Source: Xanthobacteraceae bacterium
GTDB lineage: Bacteria; Pseudomonadota; Alphaproteobacteria; Rhizobiales; Xanthobacteraceae
Length of the DNA stretch: 64,000 nt
Reading direction: 5' to 3'
NCBI GenBank assembly: GCA_024508855.1
Contig: JANINJ010000075.1
Span: 62,001-126,000 of the forward strand
Shown: one piece after another, positions 37,123-45,529 of the stretch
Numbering within the stretch: the first letter of the stretch is position 1
Layout: each line of letters opens with the position of its first letter
Made by a program: the position numbers and the translations under genes
The notes under the pieces: generated by a model
Told to the model about the DNA's origin: nothing
What the model saw: only the letters and a program-made list of their open reading frames with translations
Database searches by the model: none

Positions 37123-38253
37123 GTGCCCCCAGAATCGCGATCCGGGCCCAGCGACCAGCGCAGCGCCGCCGAAGCGGTGAGCACACCGCTACCCGACAGC
37201 AATATCAGCCAGCCGCCGATGATCCGGCGCGCCGAAGTCGTGGCGTTCGCATTGGTGGGGCTGCTGACCATTTGCGTCGTGGCGGTCCTCTATGTCGCAA
37301 AGGTCTTCTTTCTCCCCGTGGTCATGGCTTTCATCGTCGGCACCATGCTGTCGCCGGCTGCAGCCTATCTCGAGAAGCGCCACATCCCGCGCTCGGTCTC
37401 GGCAGTGCTGATCGTGTCGGCCGTATGCGGACTGGCGGTCTTTATCGTCGGATTGATATCGGCCCCATTGATGGAATGGAGCACCCGGCTACCGGAGCTG
37501 GGCATGATGCTGAAGGAAAAACTGCATCTGTTCGATCGCCCGATCGCGCTCTGGCATCAATTCCAGAACATGTTCGGTGAGAGCAGTTCGCTGGCGACCA
37601 CGCCGATGCAATTGCCGAAGATCGAATGGATGCAACCGGCAGTCGAATTCCTGTCGCCAACCTTCACCGAAATCCTGCTGTTCTTCGCAACGCTGTTGCT
37701 GTTCGTGGCGAGCTGGAAGGACCTGCGCCGCACCTTGATCATGACCTTCGCCGATCGCGATACGCGGCTACGGATGCTCCGCATCCTCAATGAAATCGAA
37801 GTGAGTCTGGGCGGCTATCTGCTCACCGTGACATTGATCAACATGGGCGTCGGTGTCCTGACCGGGCTGATCTGCGCCGTCACCGGCATGCCGAACCCGG
37901 CCGGACTGGGCGCACTGGCCGCGACATTGAATTACTTTCCGATCATCGGCCCGGTGGCGATGTTCGTAATCCTGACGGCAGTCGGGGTTCTCTCCTTCCC
38001 CACGCTCATGGCCGGGCTGATCGCGCCGCTCGCCTTCGTCGGACTGACCTTCCTTGAGGGACATTTCGTCACCCCGACGATTATCGGCCGCAGGCTCTCG
38101 CTCAATGCCCTCGCGGTATTCATTGCGCTGGCGTTCTGGACCTGGCTCTGGGGGCCCATGGGCGGCTTCCTCTCCTCGCCCCTGCTGATCGTCGGCCTGG
38201 TTCTGAAAGAACACCTCATGCCAACCGAGACGCCACAGTTGCCGGGCGACTGA
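37123..38253 (+). CDS. AI-2E family transporter (PerM/TqsA-like)
   Basis: About 376 residues of an inner-membrane protein with around eight helices. Family features are VVAFALVGLLTICVVAVLYVAKVFFLPVVMAFIVGTMLSPAA, SPTFTEILLFFATLLLFVASW, the NPAGLGALAATLNYFPIIGP block and FLEGHFVTPTIIGRRLSLNALAVFIALAFWTWLWGPMGGFLSSPLL. Members are annotated as autoinducer-2 exporters, but most have no proven substrate. The start is uncertain: a GTG at 37123 or an ATG at 37219. The open frame continues left over DUF3309, which is in another frame. Confidence 0.87.
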   Translation: MPPESRSGPSDQRSAAEAVSTPLPDSNISQPPMIRRAEVVAFALVGLLTICVVAVLYVAKVFFLPVVMAFIVGTMLSPAAAYLEKRHIPRSVSAVLIVSAVCGLAVFIVGLISAPLMEWSTRLPELGMMLKEKLHLFDRPIALWHQFQNMFGESSSLATTPMQLPKIEWMQPAVEFLSPTFTEILLFFATLLLFVASWKDLRRTLIMTFADRDTRLRMLRILNEIEVSLGGYLLTVTLINMGVGVLTGLICAVTGMPNPAGLGALAATLNYFPIIGPVAMFVILTAVGVLSFPTLMAGLIAPLAFVGLTFLEGHFVTPTIIGRRLSLNALAVFIALAFWTWLWGPMGGFLSSPLLIVGLVLKEHLMPTETPQLPGD

Positions 38254-38323
38254 ACGGCGCGCCGGATTGTCACGGACCGGCGGCAGGCTCCAAAAACTTC
38301 GGCGCAGCAATGGTTTCCGGGCT

Positions 38324-38348
38324 GGAACTTAGGCTCACCCGCCGCGTT
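38324..38348 (+). promoter_or_regulatory. EcfG-type promoter of the DUF883 gene
   Basis: GGAAC (38324-38328), 16 bp and CGTT (38345-38348) match the consensus exactly, 35 bp before the start codon of the DUF883 gene. Confidence 0.75.
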
Positions 38349-38382
38349 GGTGCGGAATAACAGCGTTGAGCAGGAGCTTCCG

Positions 38383-38754
38383 ATGGCTAGCAGCAGTGCC
38401 GAGGATACGATCAGAAACCTGATGGACAAAGGGACCTATGATCGCCTCGAAAAGGATTTGTCGAAGGTGAAGGGCGATATTTCGGCGCTTGCCGATCAGC
38501 TATCCGACGCCCTGTCGACGTTTACGGGCTCCGCACGCAAGCAGGCGCGCCGCGGATATCGGCAGGCGCGCGAGCAGGTGGACAGCATGGTATCCGACGC
38601 CTCCGAGCGCGGCAGCGCGGCGATGGAAACGGCGCAGGACATGGCTTCCTCGCTTGAGGAAACCATCGAAGACGCCATCCAGCAGCGGCCGATCGCCGCC
38701 GTCGGGCTCGCCATCGGCCTCGGCTTTCTCATCGGCGTGACGTGGCGGCGGTAA
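38383..38754 (+). CDS. DUF883 / ElaB-YqjD-like membrane-anchored protein
   Basis: A 123-residue protein with a long amphipathic helical region (coiled-coil-like, about 10-95) and a single C-terminal membrane helix (IAAVGLAIGLGFLIGVTWRR). This is the layout of the DUF883/YqjD/ElaB group, whose E. coli members bind ribosomes at the inner membrane in stationary phase. The start at 38383 has AGGAG 6 nt upstream. It has its own exact EcfG-type promoter and a strong hairpin terminator after it. Confidence 0.85.
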   Translation: MASSSAEDTIRNLMDKGTYDRLEKDLSKVKGDISALADQLSDALSTFTGSARKQARRGYRQAREQVDSMVSDASERGSAAMETAQDMASSLEETIEDAIQQRPIAAVGLAIGLGFLIGVTWRR

Positions 38755-38814
38755 CCGGCCGCCGGATGGAGCCATGAGAGTCCAGCCAGAGCCAGCGCAG
38801 TTGTCTCTTGTTTC

Positions 38815-38841
38815 GACCGCGCAGCGATGCGCGGTCATTTT
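38815..38841 (+). terminator. Terminator after the DUF883 gene
   Basis: The stem GACCGCGCA / TGCGCGGTC (9 bp) with loop GCGA is followed by ATTTTGTG. It lies between the DUF883 and holin-like genes and may attenuate read-through. Confidence 0.6.
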
Positions 38842-38903
38842 GTGTCTTCTCAGTTCGACGGGCGTCCGCTGACAGAGAACTGGATATTCAAACGGGGCTT
38901 TCA

Positions 38904-39356
38904 ATGATCCAGCGATTTATCGACGACCTGAAGGACAGTACCGGAAACGCGTTGCGCCTGAGCTCGCTGATGGTCGCCATGGCCGCGATGCTGTTCGTCG
39001 CCATCGCGTTTCTGTGCGCCGCGCTGTTCGTCTACGTTCTGCAAACCGAAGGGCTGATTTACGCCTGCCTCGCCTGCGCCGGCGTTTTCCTCGTCGCCGC
39101 GTTGATCGCGTCGGGCGCTTATGCCTATCAGGCACGTCAAGCGAAGGCGCGCGCTGCCCAAGCCGCAAAGGACGCCGCAAAGTCGGCCACGTCCAGCCTG
39201 CTGACCGATCCGATGCTGATGGCGGTGGGCCTTCAGGTGGTACGCGCGGTCGGCGTCAAGAGATTGATCCCGATCCTCGCGGTCGGCGGCGTGGCGCTCG
39301 GTATTATGGCCGCGCGCCGCACCGACAGTTCGGACGAATCCGAACCGTCGACCTAG
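38904..39356 (+). CDS. Phage-holin-family-like membrane protein
   Basis: A 150-residue inner-membrane protein with two helices (LMVAMAAMLFVAIAFLCAALFVYVL and LIYACLACAGVFLVAALIASGAYAY), a basic/Ala-rich cytoplasmic region and a third hydrophobic segment (LIPILAVGGVALGIMAA). It resembles the holin-superfamily/DUF1469 proteins that commonly accompany DUF883 genes. It has no link to a prophage here. It probably acts with the DUF883 protein at the membrane under stress. Confidence 0.75.
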   Translation: MIQRFIDDLKDSTGNALRLSSLMVAMAAMLFVAIAFLCAALFVYVLQTEGLIYACLACAGVFLVAALIASGAYAYQARQAKARAAQAAKDAAKSATSSLLTDPMLMAVGLQVVRAVGVKRLIPILAVGGVALGIMAARRTDSSDESEPST

Positions 39357-39427
39357 CTAAAATATTTCCCTGATCACTTATGCGGGAAATTCGCCGAGAT
39401 ACTGCTGCGACATAGCGATCGGGTAGC

Positions 39428-40735
39428 TTACCCCACAGCGGCACTTCTCGCAGCCGGAGTGGCGGGATTGACGTTACGCTGACGATGAGCAGCACGCATC
39501 GGCTTGAGCACGGCTATGGCAAGGACTGCCGTCAGGAAATTCATCGCGATGACGACACCGAACACGACACTCCACGATGCAGTGATCTCGTGCAGTTCGG
39601 CTGCGAGTGGCCCTCCTAGAACCGAACCGACACCTTGCGCCATATACAGAAAGCCGTAGTTGGTGGTGGCATTCCTGGTGCCGAATGTATCGGTCAAGGT
39701 CGACGGAAACAGCGAAAAGATTTCACCCCAACCGAAGAACACGACACCGGAGAGAAGGACGAAAGTCAGTGGATGATGGGCATAAAGCAACCACACTGTC
39801 ATGGCGATGCCTTCAAGGCCGAACGCGATCGTCATCGTGTATTCACGGCCGATCTTGTCCGAGACCCAACCAAAGAACGGACGTGTCAGACCGTTGGTGA
39901 AGCGATCGATGGAAAGCGCCAGCGGCAGCGCCGCAAGGCCGAACACGAGTGCATCTTTTACGCCGAAATCCTTGGCGAAAGCACCCATCTGCGAAATGAC
40001 CATGAGCCCCGAGGTGGACATCATGGTCATCATCACAAACATCAGCCAGAAGATCGGACTGCGGAGCATCTCGCGCGGCGCATAATCACGGGTTTCCTGC
40101 ACCAGACCGTGCGCCTCGGCATCGACCGCGACATGCGACATCCGACTATCGGGCCGACGCATACCGAGCGCGGCGAGGACACCCACCACGCCAAGAACGA
40201 TGCCGAAAACCAGAAGCGTGCGTGAAAGGCCAGCCGCATGGAGGCTACTCGATATCGGGAACGTGGTGAGGATTGCGCCAAAACCGTAGCCGGCCGCAAC
40301 GAGGCCAACTGCAAGCCCGCGCTTGTCGGGAAACCACTGCACCATCATGCCCACGACACCGACATAGATGATGCCGGTCCCGATGCCTCCGAGAACACCA
40401 TAGGTGATGTAAAGGCCCGTCAGGCTTTCGACATTTGCGGCGAACACCCAGCTCAAGCCGGTCAGCGCGGCGCCGAATGCCAGCAACACGCGCGGTCCAA
40501 AACGATCAACCAGATAACCTTGCGCCGGCGACAGAAAGGTTTGCAGCATGATCAAGAGTGAAAACGTCACCTGCACTTCCGCAAGCGGCGCGTGCAGTTT
40601 CTCGGTCAACGGTCCAGTGAACAGGGCCCAGACGTATTGCGGGCTCGAGATCGCCATCATCGCGATCACGCCAAGAATCAGTTGAAACCATCGCGACGAT
40701 GACGCAACTGCTACTTGCCCATTTTGGGTCATCAT
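39428..40735 (-). CDS. MFS transporter, oxalate/formate antiporter (OxlT) family
   Basis: A 435-residue major facilitator with 12 predicted helices. It resembles OxlT-type antiporters: WFQLILGVIAMMAISSPQYVWALFTGPL, TYGVLGGIGTGIIYVGVVGMMVQWFPDKRGLAVGLVAAGYGFGA and FGWVSDKIGREYTM. OxlT exchanges oxalate for formate, but many relatives carry other anions. GGGAGA precedes the start. It is divergent from a formamidase gene whose product would release formate, which supports formate or a related carboxylate as substrate. Confidence 0.83.
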   Translation of the reverse strand: MMTQNGQVAVASSSRWFQLILGVIAMMAISSPQYVWALFTGPLTEKLHAPLAEVQVTFSLLIMLQTFLSPAQGYLVDRFGPRVLLAFGAALTGLSWVFAANVESLTGLYITYGVLGGIGTGIIYVGVVGMMVQWFPDKRGLAVGLVAAGYGFGAILTTFPISSSLHAAGLSRTLLVFGIVLGVVGVLAALGMRRPDSRMSHVAVDAEAHGLVQETRDYAPREMLRSPIFWLMFVMMTMMSTSGLMVISQMGAFAKDFGVKDALVFGLAALPLALSIDRFTNGLTRPFFGWVSDKIGREYTMTIAFGLEGIAMTVWLLYAHHPLTFVLLSGVVFFGWGEIFSLFPSTLTDTFGTRNATTNYGFLYMAQGVGSVLGGPLAAELHEITASWSVVFGVVIAMNFLTAVLAIAVLKPMRAAHRQRNVNPATPAARSAAVG

Positions 40736-41054
40736 GTCGTTTTCTCCCGATATGTATTGTCATAGCTGATATCGGTTCTATCGCCTCACCCGCCGCGCCT
40801 CCAAACAGGGCGCTTGTCTGCACGCGCCCATTCTCTTGTCTCGGAGCGTCAATGCGATGCAGCAATCAATCGCGCGCCTGCGAACACGGCTAGAATAACC
40901 AATTGAGAAACGGCGGATTTTGGTCTCAGACCGGCGGCGAGTCTATCGTTGCACGTCCGCCTGCGGACGTTTGCCGCACTTCAGAGGGCTTGGTATAGCA
41001 CGCGTCGGCGCGCGTCGAAGTCCAAAGCAAAACAATCATCAATGGAGGAATGCC
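40736..41054. promoter_or_regulatory. Divergent control region of the MFS transporter and formamidase genes
   Basis: 319 bp with no gene of its own. It contains the hairpin ACGTCCGC-CT-GCGGACGT (40953-40970) and, just to its left, the short dyad GGTCT-C-AGACC (40922-40932), the size expected for a dimeric regulator. Both promoters should lie here; I could not assign their boxes. The open frame of the formamidase reads back to 40920 but lacks a start signal before 41055. Confidence 0.5.
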
Positions 41055-42503
41055 GTGTGTAGAGGCGATGACCGGTCGTGCCCGGATTTCCACAAGCATT
41101 TTGAAAAATTCAGAGCAGATCTCGACGTCGAGCGACGCTCGTTCCTGAAGAGCAGTTTTGTTGCGACCGGCGGCGCTCTCGCAGCAGCCGGAAGCGGCAT
41201 GTCACTCGTGACTCCCGCCCTTGCCCAGGCCGCCCAAGCCAGACAAAGCGGCCTGCCGTCCCATCACTTCCTGCCGGCAAACGCCGAGACGGTGCACTGG
41301 GGCTACTTCAGCAAGACGCTGAAGCCCAAGGTCGAGATCAACTCGGGAGATTTCGTCACCATCGAAGCGTTGACTCATCATTCTGCTGACGATTGGGATC
41401 GTATGGTCAAGGGCGACCCCGGTGTCGAAAGCGTTTTTCTTTGGACGAAGGACAAAAAGGGCGTCAACCGCCGCGGTGCCGGTCCCATGGACGCTTCGAT
41501 TTACGGGCGCGGCGCCGGTGAAGGCATGGGCGTCCACATCATGACCGGCCCGGTCTTCGTTCGCGGCGCCGAGCCCGGTGACATTCTTGAGGTCCGCATC
41601 GTCGACTGCGCATTTCGCCCATCGGCAAACCCGGAATTCAGGGGCAAGGCCTTCGGTAGCAATGCGGCTGCCAACTGGGGCTTCCAGTACAACGACCTGC
41701 TCGACGGAAAGAAGCGCGAGGTGGTCACGATCTACGAAGTCGACGCGACGGGCTCGCGAAACTGGGCGCAAGCCGCTTACAATTTCGAATGGGTCCCGCA
41801 AACCGATCCGTTCGGCGTCGTACACAAGACAATCGACTATCCCGGTATCCCCGTCGATCACTCGAAGACCAAACGAAACTTCGATGTTCTGAAGGGCGTT
41901 CGACTACCAATTCGTCCTCACTTCGGCACCATCGGGCTGGCTCCGAAGGAAGCCGACTTCGTCGACACCATTCCGCCCAGCTACACCGGAGGCAACATCG
42001 ACAACTGGCGCATCGGAAAGGGCGCCACGATGTATTACCCGGTCTCGGTGGAAGGAGGCTTGTTGTCGGTCGGCGACCCGCATGCATCGCAAGGCGACAG
42101 CGAGCTCTGCGGTACGGCCATCGAGTGCTCTCTCAACGGGACGTTCCAGTTCATTCTTCACAAGCGAGCCGATCTCGGCGGCACGCCGCTGGAGGAATTG
42201 AATTATCCCATGCTCGAAACCCAGGACGAATGGCTGGTGCATGGGTTCAGCTATGCAAACTACCTAGCTGAATTGGGTACCGCGGCACAAACCGATATCT
42301 ACAAGAAATCTTCGGTCGATCTGGCGTTGCGCGATGCATTCCGGAAGATGCGGCACTTCCTGATGAAGACGAAGTCGCTCACCGAAGATGAAGCGATCTC
42401 GCTGATGTCGATCGGCGTCGATTTCGGCATCACTCAGGTTGTCGACGGCAACTGGGGCGTCCATGCCGTGGTGAAGAAAGATATCTTCTCCGCGAGGGCG
42501 TGA
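41055..42503 (+). CDS. Acetamidase/formamidase family protein, Tat-exported
   Basis: A 482-residue amidohydrolase of the FmdA/AmdA family, which hydrolyses formamide or short amides to acid and ammonia. The start is a GTG at 41055 with GGAGG 6 nt upstream. The N-terminus carries a twin-arginine signal: Arg27-Arg28 in ERRSFLKSSF, then a hydrophobic stretch and a cleavage site near PALAQA. Export through Tat suggests folding with metal before transport. Family blocks include SGDFVTIEALTHHSADDWDRM, MTGPVFVRGAEPGDILEVRI, RPHFGTIGLAPKE and DPHASQGDSELCGTAIECSL. Confidence 0.87.
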   Translation: MCRGDDRSCPDFHKHFEKFRADLDVERRSFLKSSFVATGGALAAAGSGMSLVTPALAQAAQARQSGLPSHHFLPANAETVHWGYFSKTLKPKVEINSGDFVTIEALTHHSADDWDRMVKGDPGVESVFLWTKDKKGVNRRGAGPMDASIYGRGAGEGMGVHIMTGPVFVRGAEPGDILEVRIVDCAFRPSANPEFRGKAFGSNAAANWGFQYNDLLDGKKREVVTIYEVDATGSRNWAQAAYNFEWVPQTDPFGVVHKTIDYPGIPVDHSKTKRNFDVLKGVRLPIRPHFGTIGLAPKEADFVDTIPPSYTGGNIDNWRIGKGATMYYPVSVEGGLLSVGDPHASQGDSELCGTAIECSLNGTFQFILHKRADLGGTPLEELNYPMLETQDEWLVHGFSYANYLAELGTAAQTDIYKKSSVDLALRDAFRKMRHFLMKTKSLTEDEAISLMSIGVDFGITQVVDGNWGVHAVVKKDIFSARA

Positions 42504-42514
42504 CGTTTACGAAC

Positions 42515-42541
42515 AGGCGCCGGCGACAAAAGCCGGCGCCT
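42515..42541 (+). terminator. Hairpin terminator after the formamidase gene
   Basis: The 10-bp stem AGGCGCCGGC / GCCGGCGCCT with loop GACAAAA is followed by a weak T stretch. It lies between two convergent genes. Confidence 0.6.
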
Positions 42542-42600
42542 GCAATTTGAGCATCGTTTGTCAGATTCGAGCTGAGGCCTGGAATTCAGTTCTCGCCGGC

Positions 42601-43032
42601 TCAGGACAGGCAGCGACCTGGCGCGAGCTCCTTGGCCACGTCGGTCAGCACGCTCACCGACGGCTCGCAGGCGATCGTCGGCTTTACAGCGGCCGGAGAT
42701 TTCGTCAGCGAAGGTACCGCGCGGGGCGCAATGACGTCGTTCGCCTCTTTGCCCGGCACGGAAACGGGCACGCGCACCAGCACGGAAGTATCGGTCAGAG
42801 AGGACGGCTGGATAGCAAAGGTCTGCATCGCGACGTGGGGCAGGTTTACCATGGCCGCACGATCCGCCTTTCCTGCACGGTTGACGGTGTCGGTTACGGG
42901 AGCTTCTGATACCGCCGGCGTTGCCACGGCCGCCACGACGCCACGCAGATCATGACCGGAGGCCAGCTGTACCGCCCCGGCGGTCATCAGCAGAGCCGTT
43001 GCACCCATCAACGCCATGGAAGTCCTGGACAT
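42601..43032 (-). CDS. Hypothetical secreted protein
   Basis: A 143-residue protein of unknown function. A signal peptide (MALMGATALLMTAGAVQLASG) is followed by an Ala/Val/Pro-rich, low-complexity middle, and two Cys residues near the end (ACEPSVSVL and GRCLS) could form a disulfide. GGGAGAGG just upstream of the ATG supports translation. No domain was recognised. It is convergent with the formamidase gene, with a hairpin terminator between. Confidence 0.6.
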   Translation of the reverse strand: MSRTSMALMGATALLMTAGAVQLASGHDLRGVVAAVATPAVSEAPVTDTVNRAGKADRAAMVNLPHVAMQTFAIQPSSLTDTSVLVRVPVSVPGKEANDVIAPRAVPSLTKSPAAVKPTIACEPSVSVLTDVAKELAPGRCLS

Positions 43033-43276
43033 TGTCGTTGCCTCTCCCGATCAGAGATCGTTCTCGCGACCACGCACCGGGTTAGTAACGCGGAGACCCG
43101 ATTCAGGTTCAAAGAAAGGCAAATCACATAAGCGTGTCACCCATGCCGAAAACGGATGGGAACGCTTTGGCGGGTCGAGCGTCTTACCAAAAGGCCGGTC
43201 TTCCCCTGCCCCAATCGACCGGCCAAGCGGGGCGCGACCGTGGTGATGCCGGTCGCGTCCTGCGCCTTTTTGGCGA

Positions 43277-43663
43277 TTATCTGTAGTTCCGCGATTGGCT
43301 CACCTTCAGGCTTTTGGCATCTGCCGCGCATTGCAACGTCAGGCGGGAGCCACGGCTGTCCACGATGAAAGTCATTGTCTGGGACGCACCGAGATTCACC
43401 GCGACTTGTTGCTGGGAAGGCTTTTCGGACGGCGGCTCGTTTGCGGGCTTGGACAGAATCCACACCGAACAGGCAGACGGCTCGGATTGAAAATATCCGA
43501 TGAACGACTTTCCGCCCACGACGCGATGGAAAGCCTGCATTGCCGGATATGTGGCCGCGAACGGCACGTCCGGATTTCGAGCGTGAATACCGAGCACGTT
43601 CGCGTTGCTTTGCGCGATGCCGAGACCAAGGAACAGCGCGACGATCGACATGACCGGTTTCAT
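43277..43663 (-). CDS. Hypothetical secreted protein, short
   Basis: About 128 residues: signal peptide (MSIVALFLGLGIAQSNANV), then a small domain with two Cys (SACSVWIL and LTLQCAADAK) and hydrophobic beta-like segments (QMTFIVDSRGSRLTLQC in similar form). The start at 43663 has GAGGAAA upstream; the open frame continues to 43774. No family was recognised. Confidence 0.6.
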   Translation of the reverse strand: MKPVMSIVALFLGLGIAQSNANVLGIHARNPDVPFAATYPAMQAFHRVVGGKSFIGYFQSEPSACSVWILSKPANEPPSEKPSQQQVAVNLGASQTMTFIVDSRGSRLTLQCAADAKSLKVSQSRNYR

Positions 43664-43734
43664 GATGGATTTCCTCATACGGAGATGTATCGGCAGCGGG
43701 GATCCGCTTATGGCGTGCCGCTGCCGCGTTCGGG

Positions 43735-44367
43735 TTATGACTTGACCCATGCGGGTGCGGCCAGCGTGCCCCATCCAAGGAAGAAGCCGAGATGGATGTT
43801 GATCTCGCCGACCGGCTCAAGATATCGGGAGTTGACCAGCGCTCCGGATTCAACGGGCTCAAAGCCGGTCGCCGTGACAAGCTCGGAGACTTTTTTCTTC
43901 GCGGCGCTGTCGTCACCGGCGATAAAGACCTGCACCGGAGCGGATCGCCCCTGACGCGCTTCCGAAGGAAGCAGTTGAGCGAATATCGTATTCCAGGCTT
44001 TCACGACCTTGGCGGCCGGCACGAGCTTCTGAATCTCTTCGGCCGCCGATGTGGTGTGCCCGATCGTGAGCGACTTGAAGTCCGGCGAAATCGGGTTCGA
44101 GATATCGACCACGATCTTCCCGGAGAGATCGCCCAGACCTTTCAACGCTTCGGCAACCCCCGCGAAAGGCACGGCCAAAATGACCGTATCCGCAAGCTTC
44201 GCGGCGGCTTCAGAACCGCCGCCGGTTGCACGCGGTCCAATCTCTTCAGCCAACGCAGCCGCCCTGGCCGGATCACGGTGCCCAATAGCGACATCAATGC
44301 CCTTCGCGGCGAGCAACCGGGCAAGGCCGCTCCCCATCGCACCCGTTCCAATAACTGCGATCGTCAT
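43735..44367 (-). CDS. NADP(H)-binding oxidoreductase (F420 reductase-like)
   Basis: A 210-residue protein with an N-terminal Rossmann motif (IAVIGTGAMGSGLARLLAAKG) and the layout of the NADPH-dependent F420 reductase family (VILAVPFAGVAEALKGL, DISNPISPDF, VVKAWNTIFAQLL, and VESGALVNSRYLEPVGEINIHLGFFLGWG). F420 is unlikely in this group, so it probably acts on another acceptor. The ATG at 44367 has GGAGG 9 nt upstream. It is divergent from a LysR gene, the usual pattern for a regulator and its target. Confidence 0.83.
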   Translation of the reverse strand: MTIAVIGTGAMGSGLARLLAAKGIDVAIGHRDPARAAALAEEIGPRATGGGSEAAAKLADTVILAVPFAGVAEALKGLGDLSGKIVVDISNPISPDFKSLTIGHTTSAAEEIQKLVPAAKVVKAWNTIFAQLLPSEARQGRSAPVQVFIAGDDSAAKKKVSELVTATGFEPVESGALVNSRYLEPVGEINIHLGFFLGWGTLAAPAWVKS

Positions 44368-44477
44368 GATCATCGTCCTCCATTCCGCGACATGCGGGAT
44401 GGCGACGTTTTGATATGAAATCGTTATGTGATAAATCTTCCATGATAACGATCACTTGAACCATATGAGTTCAAATA

Positions 44478-45380
44478 ATGGACTTGCTGGCCAGCATGAC
44501 AACCTTCGCAAAGGCGGTAGAAGCCGGGTCGTTTTCGGCGGCCGCCGAAAGCCTTTCGACATCTTCGCAGGTGGTCGGCCGGCATGTTCGCATGCTGGAA
44601 GACCATCTGGGCGTGAAGCTGCTCAACCGCACCACGCGCCGTCAAAGCATAACCGAGACCGGTCGCAGCGTGTATGAGCGCGTCCGCACTATTCTTGCGG
44701 AAGTCGAGGCAGCCGAAGCGCTGGCGGCCGAAAGCCGGGCGGCGCCACGCGGAAAACTACGGGTCAACGCTCCTGTGAATTTCGGTGCGCACGACCTCGC
44801 TAACGTGCTCCCGGAATATCTTGCCGCATATCCGGAGGTCGATATCGAACTGACATTGTCCGACCGGCAGATCGACCTCATCGACGAGGGCTACGACGCC
44901 GTGTTTCGCGTTGGTGAGCTTAGCGACAGTGGGCTGATCGCGAGGACGCTGCGGTCCGTGGAGATGATCCTTTGCGCGGCCCCCGCCTATATCGAGGCGC
45001 ACGGCGCACCGGTTACGCCGGCCGGAATCCGAATGCACGAATGTCTCGGTTTCGCCCACGGCACGACCCGCGATAGCTGGAGTTTCGGGGGACCGAACGG
45101 GATCGAGACCATCGACATCTCATACCGCCTGATCGCCAATAACGGGCAGGCTCTGCTGACTTCGGCGCTTGCCGGCCTCGGCCTTCTATTACAGCCGACC
45201 GGATTGGTTCGAAACGAGATCGCGACGGGGCGTCTCGTTCAACTGCTCGCGGACTATACTGCCCCAGTCCGTCCCTTGCACATCCTCTACGCACCTGACC
45301 GCAGGATCACGCCCAAACTGCGCTCCTTTATCGATTTTGCCGTCAAACACTTCGGCACGGAGTCTCCGCACCGATCGTAG
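44478..45380 (+). CDS. LysR-family transcriptional regulator
   Basis: A 300-residue LysR-type regulator: N-terminal winged helix (LLASMTTFAKAVEAGSFSAAAESLSTSSQVVGRHVRMLEDHLGVKLLNRTTRRQSITETG) and a substrate-binding domain (LRVNAPVNFGAHDLANVLPEYLAAYPEVDIELTLSDRQIDLIDEGYDAVFRVG). This subgroup usually controls a neighbouring reductase or efflux gene. Here the divergent NADP-oxidoreductase gene is the likely target. The ligand is unknown. Confidence 0.92.
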   Translation: MDLLASMTTFAKAVEAGSFSAAAESLSTSSQVVGRHVRMLEDHLGVKLLNRTTRRQSITETGRSVYERVRTILAEVEAAEALAAESRAAPRGKLRVNAPVNFGAHDLANVLPEYLAAYPEVDIELTLSDRQIDLIDEGYDAVFRVGELSDSGLIARTLRSVEMILCAAPAYIEAHGAPVTPAGIRMHECLGFAHGTTRDSWSFGGPNGIETIDISYRLIANNGQALLTSALAGLGLLLQPTGLVRNEIATGRLVQLLADYTAPVRPLHILYAPDRRITPKLRSFIDFAVKHFGTESPHRS

Positions 45381-45475
45381 AGAAAATCTTCCGGGTCTCC
45401 TTATTCGACTTGTTCAACCGGCGATCGACGCAATCGTGATCGCGCGCTCCGATGATGGGTCGAGTCCGATATGGA

Positions 45476-45510
45476 AACGCCACCGCAAACTACGGTGGCG
45501 TTCGTCTTTG
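45476..45510 (+). terminator. Intrinsic terminator between the convergent LysR and phyR genes
   Basis: The 10-bp stem AACGCCACCG / CGGTGGCGTT (45476-45485 and 45493-45502) with a 7-nt loop is followed by a T-rich stretch on the plus strand. Confidence 0.7.
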
Positions 45511-45529
45511 TTGCGTTATCCGAAGCGGC

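Noticed and set aside
38904-39356. Prophage remnant because of the holin-like gene
   Set aside because: No endolysin, integrase or other phage gene is near. The gene sits next to a DUF883 gene in a stress-type setting common in this group.
43157-43182. EcfG-type promoter on the plus strand
   Set aside because: GGAAC-N16-CGTC is one mismatch from consensus, but no plus-strand gene follows for more than 1 kb.
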